Origin: Pseudomonas sputi | Lineage (GTDB): Bacteria > Pseudomonadota > Gammaproteobacteria > Pseudomonadales > Pseudomonadaceae | Length of the DNA: 64,000 nt | Assembly: GCF_021603585.1 (NCBI RefSeq) | Contig: NZ_BQHI01000004.1 | Coordinates: forward strand, 186,001-250,000 | Reading direction: 5' to 3' | Shown: one piece after another, positions 27,494-36,427 of the stretch | Layout: each line of letters begins with the position of its first letter | How positions within the stretch are numbered: position 1 is the first letter of the stretch | Position numbers and translations under genes: made by a program | Notes under the pieces: generated by a model | What the model was told of the DNA's origin: nothing | What the model saw: the letters and a program-made list of their open reading frames with translations, nothing else | Databases searched by the model: none

Positions 27494-28453
27494 TCAAACT
27501 CCATCGTTCATGCATCGTGAGTCATCCATTACCATCTGCTTCAGTTGCTGCTGCAGGTTGAGCACATACTCCGACGCGCTTCGGGCGTGGCCACTGGCGC
27601 GGAAGATCGCGCGTTTGTCAGCCTTGAGCAGGCCGAGCCAGGAATCGATATAGCCCTCGTGCCTCAGCTCTCCCTGAATGCCGGCGTAAGCACATAAAAA
27701 CGCAGGACCCATCTCGGCGATCAACTCCTCAAACGCGTAGCCTGGCGAGCCGAACGGAAAGGATGACGTCACGCCTTCGCGCTGCAACCGAGAGTGATGC
27801 CCGGTCCAGTGCGTCAGTTCGTGCAGTGCGGTAGCGTAGTACCCACCTTCATCGTGGAATTGCGCTTTTGTCGGCAGTTGGATGAGATCCCTGATCGGGT
27901 GGTAAAAGGCTTCGTCGACAGGCCGATGAACGATGCGTGCACCTGAACTTAACAGCAGATTTTCCGCAACGCTGTTGGCCTGGAAGGGATTGGTCGGTTC
28001 CGTTTCAAGCAGGGTATCATTGAGCGCTTCGAGCCCCTCCGTTTGCTCGATGTTGAACAGAAAATGCGTCCTGAGAATGCCGAAGTGAGCGACCTTGGGC
28101 TGACCGTTTTCATCGAGTACGGGTTGGCCTGACTCGGTCTGTTCCTCGCGCTCCATCGGCTTATAGAGCACCGCCAGGGTGCTGTGCTCGCCCTTACGGA
28201 TGTGCCCACCGGCCTTTTTGGCTTGGTTGAAGGTCAGCCAACGATCTTGAGTGAACCCCTGCAACCTGGCCTCGGCCCAGAGCAGCGGTAAATTGATGCC
28301 CGAATACGGACGTCGCGTGATGGCGTTGATGGGGTAGGGTTGATAACCGATGTAAGCGGAACCACTTGAGGACCAAGGCTTGATCCAGGGAGCAACGCCT
28401 TGGTCTAACGCGGTAACGATCTTGTCAGTTACGTCTTGGTAGATATCGCGCAT
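27494..28453 (-). CDS. ArdC-like antirestriction protein (ssDNA-binding domain plus zincin)
   Basis: A 319-residue protein with an ArdC/TraC-type N-terminal ssDNA-binding domain (WIKPW, NAITRRPYSGIN) and a C-terminal zincin protease-like domain with HELTHWTGH (about residue 210) and FEELIAEMG (about 240). Such proteins protect incoming conjugative DNA against host restriction. The ATG at 28453 has GAGG eight bases upstream and starts the family sequence; upstream codons are leader. It is the second gene of a two-gene minus operon whose leader carries the structured element at 29046-29189. Confidence 0.85.
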   Translation of the reverse strand: MRDIYQDVTDKIVTALDQGVAPWIKPWSSSGSAYIGYQPYPINAITRRPYSGINLPLLWAEARLQGFTQDRWLTFNQAKKAGGHIRKGEHSTLAVLYKPMEREEQTESGQPVLDENGQPKVAHFGILRTHFLFNIEQTEGLEALNDTLLETEPTNPFQANSVAENLLLSSGARIVHRPVDEAFYHPIRDLIQLPTKAQFHDEGGYYATALHELTHWTGHHSRLQREGVTSSFPFGSPGYAFEELIAEMGPAFLCAYAGIQGELRHEGYIDSWLGLLKADKRAIFRASGHARSASEYVLNLQQQLKQMVMDDSRCMNDGV

Positions 28454-28495
28454 GGCAATTTCCTCGAGAGAAAAACGGAGGAACGCCTTGCCCGT

Positions 28496-28512
28496 CGGGG
28501 GAGGTTTCCCCG
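28496..28512 (-). promoter_or_regulatory. GC hairpin ahead of the ArdC-like start
   Basis: CGGGG/CCCCG stem with a 7-base loop, 43 nt upstream of the start codon. It resembles hairpins at 28954-28975, 52141-52156 and 53151-53178. Confidence 0.45.
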
Positions 28513-28585
28513 GTTGGGTGATGGGTTGCATTGATACAGGTCTTGCATACCGTCCGAATGTGGAGGTGGGCGCCGCCAATGGCGC

Positions 28586-28915
28586 TTAGCGCCGGTGTTC
28601 TCCTGCAAGCGCTATCAGCAAGGCGCCAGGCTGACCCGGTTCATGGAGTAGGCTGAGACTCAATTGCAGCAACGGGTCGTGGTCTACCTGATCGGTTGAT
28701 TGAATGTGGACTACCTCGAACAGCACATAGGGCTTATATGGATAGGCCAGGTGGGCTTCGAAGGCTGCGCGCAATACATTGCTCAGCCGATCGATCTGCA
28801 GCTTCTCAGCATGATCGGAGTGATCGAGCAGTACTGCGCGTTGCCACGCGCCAGGAGTGAACACGATGGGCAACCGAAGGGTGTTCAGTGTTTCCTGTGT
28901 AAGTGAGTTGGGCAT
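28586..28915 (-). CDS. Conserved-looking ICE protein, 109 residues, unknown function
   Basis: A 109-residue acidic protein starting MPNSLTQETL. It has no membrane segment or recognisable catalytic motif; conserved-looking segments are FTPGAWQRAVLLDH and LLQLSLSLLHEPGQ. The start at 28915 has an ACGGAG site 7 bases upstream. It is the first gene after the structured leader at 29046-29189, and the ArdC-like gene follows, so it may also act during establishment of the element. I do not recognise the family by name. Confidence 0.6.
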   Translation of the reverse strand: MPNSLTQETLNTLRLPIVFTPGAWQRAVLLDHSDHAEKLQIDRLSNVLRAAFEAHLAYPYKPYVLFEVVHIQSTDQVDHDPLLQLSLSLLHEPGQPGALLIALAGEHRR

Positions 28916-28953
28916 GGTATGTCTCCGTTGAAAACGCGAAGAAACCTGTCCCG

Positions 28954-28975
28954 TGCGGGGAAAGATTTTCCCGCA
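28954..28975 (-). promoter_or_regulatory. GC hairpin ahead of the 109-residue gene
   Basis: TGCGGG/CCCGCA stem with a 10-base loop, about 40 nt upstream of the start codon. It is followed on the minus strand by CGGG and a GTTTTC box shared with the other leaders. Confidence 0.45.
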
Positions 28976-29045
28976 GTGGGTTGAAGAAAAATCATGAGGG
29001 CTTACCTCACGAGCAGAGCTCGAAAGGCGCTCAGGAGAGCGGTAG

Positions 29046-29189
29046 GCGTTCATCACCGTAGATACGGTCATCGTGCGAGCCACCGAACGCTAATCGCACT
29101 TGGGGGAACCATCACCGAAGTGACGTAGCCTTGAAGGCTCTGGCTACCTGGGCAGGGTGCTGTCGATGACAGCGATCCGTACCTTGTAT
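29046..29189 (-). ncRNA. Putative structured leader RNA, copy 1 (radC-motif-like)
   Basis: A 144-nt element homologous to 53312-53455 and of identical length. Shared helices, given on the plus strand, are GCGTTC (29046-29051) with GAACGC (29085-29090), ACCG/CGGT around a 6-base loop (29055-29068), TCAC/GTGA (29112-29123), GTAGCC/GGCTAC (29125-29147) and CTGTC/GACAG (29160-29172). Two helices carry compensatory changes relative to the other copy. It lies upstream of the antirestriction operon. The radC RNA motif is described upstream of such genes, but I match it only from memory. Confidence 0.65.
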
Positions 29190-29371
29190 TTAGCCGGACG
29201 ATTTATATGGGTCAATCACTGTAGAGAAGCTGTCTCATGGGGCTTGTCTTCTGTCTTCCAGTGAAGATTTTCCGGCTGGGCAAACTGATAAACGGTCAGG
29301 CACGGACAGTTTTCAGTAGTAGGCTGTTACTCCTGCCTCAACCATGAAAACGCTCAGAAGAGGGCGAGACC

Positions 29372-29779
29372 ATGCCGACTCAGAACTCTGTTCAGAATTC
29401 ACGTGCCCACCGCTGGGCATATACCTGTGGCATGTCGATAAAGCGCGGGTATCGCAAGTTGAAAGCGTTTGAGTCGCGCGCGGCTGAGCGTGCGGTGACG
29501 ACAGGAATGCCCGCAGGTAAATTTCTTGTTCGCGGGAGCTTTCTGACTGCCAAGTTGGCGTTGGTTGGGGGGCTGCTCTTTATCGGTTTCTGGTTGGTCG
29601 CTTCTGTTGTGGTGATGATCGCTGAGATCGCTTTTCTGCAGTCCAAGGCTGTCATTGACATGAATCTTGAAGGGGATAATCCAGGTCCAGACTATCTTGG
29701 GGCTAACTCCTATCTTGGCAACTACGATGACAATGGCCACTACATAGGTCATTTCAAATCATCTGATGACGTCAGATGA
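29372..29779 (+). CDS. DUF3742-like ICE membrane protein
   Basis: A 135-residue protein with a basic N-terminal half and one long hydrophobic segment (about residues 60-92), in the style of DUF3742 proteins that accompany traG in these ICEs. The C-terminal tail is acidic and rich in N, G and Y. The ATG at 29372 is preceded by GAGGGCGAG; the ATG at 29432 is an alternative. It overlaps the end of the convergent traG gene by 8 bp. Confidence 0.6.
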   Translation: MPTQNSVQNSRAHRWAYTCGMSIKRGYRKLKAFESRAAERAVTTGMPAGKFLVRGSFLTAKLALVGGLLFIGFWLVASVVVMIAEIAFLQSKAVIDMNLEGDNPGPDYLGANSYLGNYDDNGHYIGHFKSSDDVR

Positions 29780-31310
29780 GTTTCTTCGTAGCACCCATCA
29801 ACTGATCTGTTCCTTTGCCCGCTGCTCCATGCGCGGCTTTGCTTGCACCTCCTAACATCCCCTCAAGGCTGTTGCCGATTGAGTAGCCAGCCCAGCTCAT
29901 GGCGACCAAAAATAGTCCAGGCAGCACCAAGAACATTGCCCCCATCACATACTCGATCACCTGTGCCGTGACGGTTCCATCCATGAAGCCGGATGTAGGC
30001 AGCGATAACAACACTTGATTGGAAGCCGAGACCTGGTTGTACAAAGTGTCGAGCATGCTGGAGTCGACCCAGCGGGCCAGTTCCCACCAGAAACTCAGCA
30101 TGTGCAGCGTGAACAGCGCGAACGTCACCGTCATGACGGTCTTCAGCTGATAGGTACTGACCAGCAGGATCAATGGCAGGCTGATGATGACGCCCATAAT
30201 CAGGAACGCCTGCACCATAGGCAGGGCGGCGCGTAGCGCATTCATTGCGGGAAAATTACTGAAGGAACCCAGTGCCAATCCGGTATTGGTGGCCAGGTTA
30301 TTGAGCCCCTGATTGATCGAGCCGCCGCGGGCGCTGGAGCCATAGTCCTGGTACACCTGTCCGGGCGACATGGACATCGATTGTTGGCGCGGGCTGACCA
30401 GCTCACGCAGGGTGGCATCCTCGATCTCGTTGCTCGAGCGACCAGTCAACCAACCTTTCAGCTGAGTCAGCAGCGAAGGATCGACTTGCTGGATCAAGCG
30501 CTCGCGCAACCCAACACCGCTATCACTCCACCACTGCTTGCAGGTGGGGTAGCCCGCGCCATTCTCCAGCCTAGGTAAGGACACATCGCGGCTTTCGTCA
30601 TACGGCCAGCTTACTCGCGGAGTGCGTGAACGATCCGTATCGTAGTAGCCGGGCGTGTCGAGAAAATAGCTTGAGCCGATCCAGGACGTGTCGTGACTTT
30701 GTGCCTTGTCCAATTGCGGGCGGTTGGTGAACAACCGAGAACGGGAATAGCCATAGCAATCGCGGGTGAAGTCGGCGACTTCTTGCAGCAATACCTGGCT
30801 GTCGATGCGCGAACTGTCGATTTCCATGCGCATCTGCCGGATATCCGGTGCGCAGGGGATGGAGGCGGTGGCCGCGGCGGTTACCCCTTTGCTCAAGGCA
30901 TGCACCAGAAACCACCAGATCGGCACGTTGGCAGAGCGTTCGCCAATGGTATTGAAAGTGGTCCCCCAGGCGGTTTCTGCTGGCTTAGCCACACTGATAC
31001 CGCAGCGCTGGCTCGCCACATCATCGAACGCGATTGAGGCCAGGCTCAACGGAAAGACAGGCGCGCAGCCGAATAACACGATGATGTAGGCCAGCCACAG
31101 CCGGGTCTCGATCAGCGGCACCGAGAGCAATCCCTTGTTACCTTCATCCGCGCCTTGCTGACGGGCCGACAGCCATTCCTGGAGGATGATCGCGCCGAAG
31201 GGCGCGGCGAACAGCCCGGTGTCGGACAGGACGCTCCAGAGGCCATTGTTGATGATCCAGGCCAAGAGAGAGAGGTAAAACTCCAGGTAGCTGTTGGTGC
31301 TCATGAGCAT
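29772..31310 (-). CDS. traG: TraG-N-type mating-pair stabilisation protein
   Basis: A 512-residue inner-membrane protein of the TraG N-terminal class used in F-like and G-type transfer systems. It has hydrophobic segments near the N-terminus (about 10-30 and 70-95), a long cysteine-containing periplasmic region, and a cluster of helices toward the C-terminus (about 360-480). It is the last gene of the minus-strand mating-pair module; the small membrane protein gene precedes it by 10 bp. It is thought to act in mating-pair stabilisation. Confidence 0.8.
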   Translation of the reverse strand: MLMSTNSYLEFYLSLLAWIINNGLWSVLSDTGLFAAPFGAIILQEWLSARQQGADEGNKGLLSVPLIETRLWLAYIIVLFGCAPVFPLSLASIAFDDVASQRCGISVAKPAETAWGTTFNTIGERSANVPIWWFLVHALSKGVTAAATASIPCAPDIRQMRMEIDSSRIDSQVLLQEVADFTRDCYGYSRSRLFTNRPQLDKAQSHDTSWIGSSYFLDTPGYYDTDRSRTPRVSWPYDESRDVSLPRLENGAGYPTCKQWWSDSGVGLRERLIQQVDPSLLTQLKGWLTGRSSNEIEDATLRELVSPRQQSMSMSPGQVYQDYGSSARGGSINQGLNNLATNTGLALGSFSNFPAMNALRAALPMVQAFLIMGVIISLPLILLVSTYQLKTVMTVTFALFTLHMLSFWWELARWVDSSMLDTLYNQVSASNQVLLSLPTSGFMDGTVTAQVIEYVMGAMFLVLPGLFLVAMSWAGYSIGNSLEGMLGGASKAAHGAAGKGTDQLMGATKKLI

Positions 31311-31320
31311 GGTGGTGACC

Positions 31321-31629
31321 TCACAGTCGGGTGAGTTCGACGCAGGTAAAGAGCACGAGCCCTAATGTCCCGATGCGTTTCACGCACAGTCGATCCTGTG
31401 GTCGATGTCGGTAGCGGCGAAGCAGATCCCACCAGAGCGCTAAGAGGGCTCCGTAGAGCAGGGCACGCCACCACCGCAGATAGGGCCGTACGGATTCGAA
31501 TGCCTGCTGCCAGGCCTCGAAGCTGCCCAGCGCAGTGCGGCCGATCCAGGCGACCAGTGCGGCGGTCAGGACCATCACCGCGGCAATCCCCAGACTCGAA
31601 AGCAAAGTGAGTAGCAGTGAGCGTTTCAT
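31321..31629 (-). CDS. Small inner-membrane protein of the transfer operon
   Basis: A 102-residue protein with two to three hydrophobic helices (about 5-35, 55-68, 85-100) and a basic loop RRYRHRPQDR. I do not recognise a family name. It lies 3 bp after the PFL_4711-like gene and 10 bp before traG, so it belongs to the operon and probably assists membrane-complex assembly. Confidence 0.6.
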   Translation of the reverse strand: MKRSLLLTLLSSLGIAAVMVLTAALVAWIGRTALGSFEAWQQAFESVRPYLRWWRALLYGALLALWWDLLRRYRHRPQDRLCVKRIGTLGLVLFTCVELTRL

Positions 31630-31632
31630 GGC

Positions 31633-33015
31633 TCACTTGCGCCTGGCGTCAGCATCATTGAGTCGACCGGGCTCGGGGTCGCCTTGCTCGACGGTACGCG
31701 AAGCATCGGCACCACCGGCATGCCGATCGAGCACCAAGCTGGCGGTATTGGTGGCGAGCATCTGCCGGACCTGCAGCTCGGTTTGTAGCAGGCGTATCTC
31801 GCGCTCCAGGGCGTCGATATTTTTCGTCAAAGCTGTCTGGGCCGGCTCGGCGGAGGCGATGTTCGGCTCGTGACTGCCTGCCAGCAGAGTACGCAATAGC
31901 AGCAGTGCTTTGTCGAGTACGCTGGACAAGGCCGTCTCGCTGGCTAGGCGTCGCGCCAGCAGATCCTGGTCGGGGTCGTCACGTAGGGCTTCGATCACAC
32001 CACGGGTCACCGGCAGCATCGGGCTGGAGGCTTTAGCTAGGTTGTCAGGGGTAGGCGGCAGTGAGCCGGATAGCAACCCTTGCAGGGCCTTGAGGCGTTC
32101 GCTGTAGGCCTCCTGAATCAGCGGTGTCAATCCGCTGCCCGCGGTAGCACGCAAGGTTTCGCAGGTGTCGCAGGTCGCGACTTCGCTCTCGCCCAACACG
32201 CGAACAGCCCATTCGGATTCCTCTCGGGGCGAGGTCCATGTCTGGCAAATAGCCCCGCCTAAGCAGTCACTGCTACTGATCGAGGCACTGTCATCCACCG
32301 TACGGTTATGCAGCAGGTTATAGCCCGCGCGCACCACGTCGGCGGTCACTCGAATGGGCGTCTGTCCGTTACCTCCGGCCTTCCAACCGCCGACCCAGGA
32401 CACGCCATTGTTGCCGTTATGGGTCTCGGTATTTTTCACCGCGGCCACCGCATCACCGCCGATTTGCTCCAGATTGCCCTGCATCTCCTGGTTTTTGGCC
32501 AGCGCGCCCCAACCGGCTTGACCGACCTTATCCGCCATCTTTTCGGCCATGGCCTGGCAGGTCAGCTTGGAGCGGTCGAAGTCGATGCGCCCCTGCATCA
32601 CCCCGTTACTGAGCAACTCATAGAGGCCTGGGTTGGCGCGCTGGATGATCAACGCCGGCAGCGACATCACCGCTTGGGTCGCGTTCTGCACGATGCTGCC
32701 CATGATCTGCTGGAAACCTTCGGTGACGCCGTTCAGTTGGTTTTGCAGGGTGTTGGTGAGGCTCATGTTTCCGCACATCATGTTCGCTCGCCATGACCCG
32801 CCGACACCGAGACCACTGGGTCGGTAGAGCGAACTCGGTGAGCCGACTGCCGAGCCGCCACCAATGGTGTACATCACTCGGTCGTCGAGTACTTCGCCTT
32901 GAGTGCCCAGGCGGTAATCGCCTTCGGCGGCGTGGGCATGCGTGGCCACGGCGAGCAGTCCGCAGAATGACAGACTCATCACGTCCAACCATGATCGGGT
33001 GATAAACCGGCTCAT
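31633..33015 (-). CDS. PFL_4711-family ICE protein (TraH-like)
   Basis: A 460-residue exported protein with a signal peptide (cleavage after THAHA, about residue 29) and the family features of the TIGR03755/PFL_4711 group. These include a glycine-rich start of the mature part, a coiled segment and several cysteines (for example the CDTCE pair). It is thought to be a periplasmic pilus-assembly protein comparable to TraH of F. Its start overlaps the end of the TraU-like gene by 4 bp. Confidence 0.82.
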   Translation of the reverse strand: MSRFITRSWLDVMSLSFCGLLAVATHAHAAEGDYRLGTQGEVLDDRVMYTIGGGSAVGSPSSLYRPSGLGVGGSWRANMMCGNMSLTNTLQNQLNGVTEGFQQIMGSIVQNATQAVMSLPALIIQRANPGLYELLSNGVMQGRIDFDRSKLTCQAMAEKMADKVGQAGWGALAKNQEMQGNLEQIGGDAVAAVKNTETHNGNNGVSWVGGWKAGGNGQTPIRVTADVVRAGYNLLHNRTVDDSASISSSDCLGGAICQTWTSPREESEWAVRVLGESEVATCDTCETLRATAGSGLTPLIQEAYSERLKALQGLLSGSLPPTPDNLAKASSPMLPVTRGVIEALRDDPDQDLLARRLASETALSSVLDKALLLLRTLLAGSHEPNIASAEPAQTALTKNIDALEREIRLLQTELQVRQMLATNTASLVLDRHAGGADASRTVEQGDPEPGRLNDADARRK

Positions 33016-33968
33016 GACGCACCACCCTCGAAGTCGATACTGAACAGAAAGGTCTGTCCCTCACGTTTGCAGCAGCTATAGGGCCGCCACAGCGACCAGG
33101 CGTAGCCGCCATCCGCGCTCTGTACTGGATCGCTGGGGAAGATCGTGCACGTGGACTGAACCTGGGGGTAAAGCAATTGCCATTTGTGGGTCGAAGCGTC
33201 GTTTTCAACGATCGGTCCCGGTGGCCAGTAGCCGTCGCGTGGGGTGGGTGTGAGCGGTACATACACATGCGGCTGTCCGTTACGGCTAATCACATCGCCG
33301 GCCCGTTGTGCCATGACCGCGGCCGCCTTGAAGTCGTCGGGCTGTACCAAAAAGCCTTGGCGGGGATAGACGTTGCCCCACATGTTTCCCGAGGACTGAC
33401 TACCAACTTCACGGATCCCCGGCATGAGCGACTCGGGGTAGAAACTTTCCGGGGTGCCGTGGCGCCAGGCCAGTGAGTCCAGAGTACTCAGGTAGTAAGG
33501 CATGAATGCAGTTGCACCGCTGGCGCAGGCATAGCCGGATTGCGAAGCCAGTTGCGTGGCGATCCAGCCACCGGGGTGGCCAATGCCATCGACGTTCTTG
33601 AAGCGGGGCAGGTTGTCGCGGTGGGTGTTCGGCGTGATCAGGTTGCCACCACCTTCCGCACCGCTGATGGGAGAGGAGAGTGTGGCCATCTCGGTCCAGG
33701 GGGTATTGCCGGTGGTGGCGTAGCTCGAGACCACCAGCTCAGGAATGAAATGGCGAACCTTAGTCGAGGTTTTGACTGTGCAGCCGAAGGGCGTGCAGAG
33801 GAGCCAGAAACAGATGCCGACGACCCTGTATGCAAGGCAATTTGGCGACAATACAGAGGACGTGATGCTGCCGGTATCCAGCGCCATGCTCGGCCCGCAC
33901 GCCAGCAGGATGCTCAGCGCCAAAGGCCGTAGATTCTGGGGCGCAATTGACAGGCAGGAAACAGACAT
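33012..33968 (-). CDS. traU: PFL_4710-family ICE protein (TraU-like)
   Basis: A 318-residue exported, cysteine-rich protein (for example LCTPFGC and SCCKREG), matching the TIGR03756/PFL_4710 group related to TraU of F-type systems. The N-terminus holds a signal-like hydrophobic segment (about 15-30) before MALDTG. TraU proteins act in the periplasm on disulfide-dependent pilus and DNA-transfer steps. In related ICEs a TraW-like PFL_4709 gene usually precedes it; here an XRE regulator and cargo genes occupy that place. Confidence 0.8.
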   Translation of the reverse strand: MSVSCLSIAPQNLRPLALSILLACGPSMALDTGSITSSVLSPNCLAYRVVGICFWLLCTPFGCTVKTSTKVRHFIPELVVSSYATTGNTPWTEMATLSSPISGAEGGGNLITPNTHRDNLPRFKNVDGIGHPGGWIATQLASQSGYACASGATAFMPYYLSTLDSLAWRHGTPESFYPESLMPGIREVGSQSSGNMWGNVYPRQGFLVQPDDFKAAAVMAQRAGDVISRNGQPHVYVPLTPTPRDGYWPPGPIVENDASTHKWQLLYPQVQSTCTIFPSDPVQSADGGYAWSLWRPYSCCKREGQTFLFSIDFEGGAS

Positions 33969-34084
33969 GATCCAGGCTCTAGATGAATGGCCTGGACAGG
34001 TTCAATGACGTAAGAGGGGGGTGTCAGTGATAAAGCCGAACGTGGGGTTGTCGGTTTACAAGGATTTACAGGACGATGAAATGG

Positions 34085-34339
34085 CTACTCGATGTCCAGC
34101 ACACGGCGAAGGGCGTCAGGCTCGATGAGTAGCTGATCCGCGGTGATCTCAAAAATATTGGCGAGTTTGCACAGGACCAATAGCGACGGGTTGCCTACCC
34201 CTCGTTCGATTTGACTGACATAGGTACGATCCACCTCGGCCATGAGCGCCAACTGCTCTTGGGTAAGGTTCTTCACGCGCCGTATCAAGCGGATGTTCTC
34301 CGCCAGTTGCAGGCGCAGTTGTTCGTAGTCTTGAGTCAT
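34085..34339 (-). CDS. XRE-family HTH regulator
   Basis: An 84-residue protein consisting of one helix-turn-helix domain of the Cro/CI class: NLTQEQLALMAEVDRTYVSQIERG (about 26-49, written here only to show the two helices around EQLALMAEVD and TYVSQIERG). No effector domain is present. It lies 116 bp upstream of traU on the same strand and faces the plus-strand cargo genes, so it may control either side. Confidence 0.8.
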   Translation of the reverse strand: MTQDYEQLRLQLAENIRLIRRVKNLTQEQLALMAEVDRTYVSQIERGVGNPSLLVLCKLANIFEITADQLLIEPDALRRVLDIE

Positions 34340-34508
34340 GCGCGCAAATTGCGCCTTGAGGGACTCTCAATCCACGGGATATAGTCTACATTGGTGTTGA
34401 TCTAGGCCATTTGATGCTCATACCTGTTATCGAGCGTTCATTTGGTGTCGTTAAGATTTTCGAGGCGGGACTCTGCGTTTAACAATAAATCAGAAATCTA
34501 GGGTGTGT

Positions 34509-34781
34509 ATGGACGAAAACTACATCTCAATTCCTGCGGCGGATGGTTGCCCAAGTCTTCTGACACCTTGGGGCAGCGAATTTGCCCCAATGATCGAACG
34601 TGGCGTGCAATGCGCTCAGGCTTGGCTCGATACGAGCGGCGAAATACCACTGTGGTGGGAGCTGGCGCAAATACGCAAGACCCTTCCTGCCGGTGACTGC
34701 CAAGATGCTTTTGAAGCCGGATTCCTGTTGAGGATTCAGCAGCGGCTTCAGCGCGACACACGGATACCTGTATCAACTTGA
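34509..34781 (+). CDS. Hypothetical protein, 90 residues
   Basis: A 90-residue acidic protein starting MDENYISIPAADG, with no motif I recognise. The ATG at 34509 is preferred to an upstream in-frame GTG at 34503. It belongs to a plus-strand block inserted in the minus-strand transfer operon, together with the 427-residue gene. Base composition is lower in GC just upstream, which suggests acquired DNA. Confidence 0.45.
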   Translation: MDENYISIPAADGCPSLLTPWGSEFAPMIERGVQCAQAWLDTSGEIPLWWELAQIRKTLPAGDCQDAFEAGFLLRIQQRLQRDTRIPVST

Positions 34782-35029
34782 TCACACGTTTGCATTTAGC
34801 CTGGCCTATCGCATTGGCACAGACCAGCAGGTTACAGTCCTGAGTCACTTGTGGTTTTTAGGTGCAGCGCTTTTTCCGATGTTTGCTCTGCAACTCGCGC
34901 GGCTCTCGACGAAAGCGAGCGGGCATCAGGTTGCGCAACGGAACCCAGATATGTGGCAGCAACCCACCGACCGCTCTCATTTTCTGAGTTGGCAACCGCA
35001 TCAGCATATCTTTAAGAGGGCACATCACG

Positions 35030-36313
35030 ATGGTAAACAAACTCGATCTGCGTCAAGAAATGAAAAAGATGCTACGTGTGAAGACTGCCATTTTACTTCG
35101 CTCACCAGGTGATTCTCTCGCAGACATCGTCGCTTCTGATCGTGAAGCGTTCTCGGGCATTCGTGTGTTGTTCGCGAGCGATGAGGGAGGGGTTCCATTG
35201 CAGGCTCTGGGCAGGTCAGATAATCCAAATGTGCCTGTGGCTCCTCTGTTTGCGGGAAAGGGCATTTTTGCATTTTCCGATGCTATCGAGAGGCAGATGA
35301 GGGACGGTAGTGCCCCCTTGGAGTTTCCATTTTTCTCACTACTCGATACAAATTTTCTTACTGAGTTACCTGGTTTTTTTCGTCGTGAAAAATCGAAACA
35401 CCGCGAAAAGGTGAGGGCGACCTTGCAGTTCATTGAAGATCAAAGCGGGCGTGGTTTTGATTGGACGTTTGCGACACTGGAAAACCTACGTGAAGTTGTA
35501 AAGCCTAATAATCCATGGCCGTACCAGAAGGTTGCAGCAGCAAAGATGTTTGATGCCATGATGCAGCTCCCCGAGGTTAGGGATAGGGCGCTGAAAGGGC
35601 ATGCCGAACAGATTAAGGACTACATACCAGCAGCCGAGGAAATGTGGGATGCATTCTTGACCAATGGGGAGGCATGGGCCTGTATCCAGCGGCGAGACAT
35701 GATGCAGTCAATAATGTTACGCGCGATGCTGGAGTGCTGGAATGGCCAAGGCGTGGATGACGGTATTCGCTGCCTGGTGGATTTCTGTCTTGATAATTTT
35801 GACCTCATGCCCCTAAAAGAGCTTTATTTTGGATGGAAGGCTCTGAGCGGATTCGTTGATAAGCAAAGTAGAATGCCCATCTTTGACGAGCCCGCGTTGC
35901 GGAACCCAAACGGAGATTCGAATGACAGGATTTCCGCGCTTGCGTGGGACCTCTATATGTTTCGACATTGCGAAACGCTTATGACAGAAAAAAAGGGCAA
36001 TCAGTTCATGATTCCTGTTGTAACTACGCTTGATGATGGATTGTTAAAAGCAATTAAGAGCTGTCCTCTGAGGGCACTTGTGATTCATGATGAGGCTCAA
36101 AAAGTAGAAGCTATATTCGACGATGAAATGGACTTTGCCAATTGTCTAGATAGTGCGCTTTCGGATAAAACAAAAGCACGCATTAATGATCCAGAGCGTA
36201 TGGTCAGACCGAAACGTATATCGAAGCATGATTTGAGTTATCTGATAAACAGTTTGGAGTCGGAAGTGAAAAAGGCTGCTAAAGCAAGGTCGCAGCCAGG
36301 GTCGCATCATTAA
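35030..36313 (+). CDS. Unknown 427-residue protein, possible PIN-like nuclease
   Basis: I do not recognise a named family. FSLLDTNFL (about residues 102-110) looks like the first acidic strand of a PIN domain. Far downstream, ISALAWDLYMFRHCE and IPVVTTLDDGL (about 300-345) fit the later acidic positions and the final strand. The arrangement recalls PIN-like ribonucleases but is unproven. The DNA is AT-richer than the flanking tra genes and points the other way, so it is inserted cargo, a typical site for defence or toxin genes. Confidence 0.5.
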   Translation: MVNKLDLRQEMKKMLRVKTAILLRSPGDSLADIVASDREAFSGIRVLFASDEGGVPLQALGRSDNPNVPVAPLFAGKGIFAFSDAIERQMRDGSAPLEFPFFSLLDTNFLTELPGFFRREKSKHREKVRATLQFIEDQSGRGFDWTFATLENLREVVKPNNPWPYQKVAAAKMFDAMMQLPEVRDRALKGHAEQIKDYIPAAEEMWDAFLTNGEAWACIQRRDMMQSIMLRAMLECWNGQGVDDGIRCLVDFCLDNFDLMPLKELYFGWKALSGFVDKQSRMPIFDEPALRNPNGDSNDRISALAWDLYMFRHCETLMTEKKGNQFMIPVVTTLDDGLLKAIKSCPLRALVIHDEAQKVEAIFDDEMDFANCLDSALSDKTKARINDPERMVRPKRISKHDLSYLINSLESEVKKAAKARSQPGSHH

Positions 36314-36427
36314 CAATAGAAAGTGGTGTTGAAACTGACAGAAATAATCTTGATTTAAAGTAGCTCCGCGCGGGCGATGCAATTTCGCAGCTCACTCTCT
36401 GGGCGCGCCATACCTGAATAGCTATTT

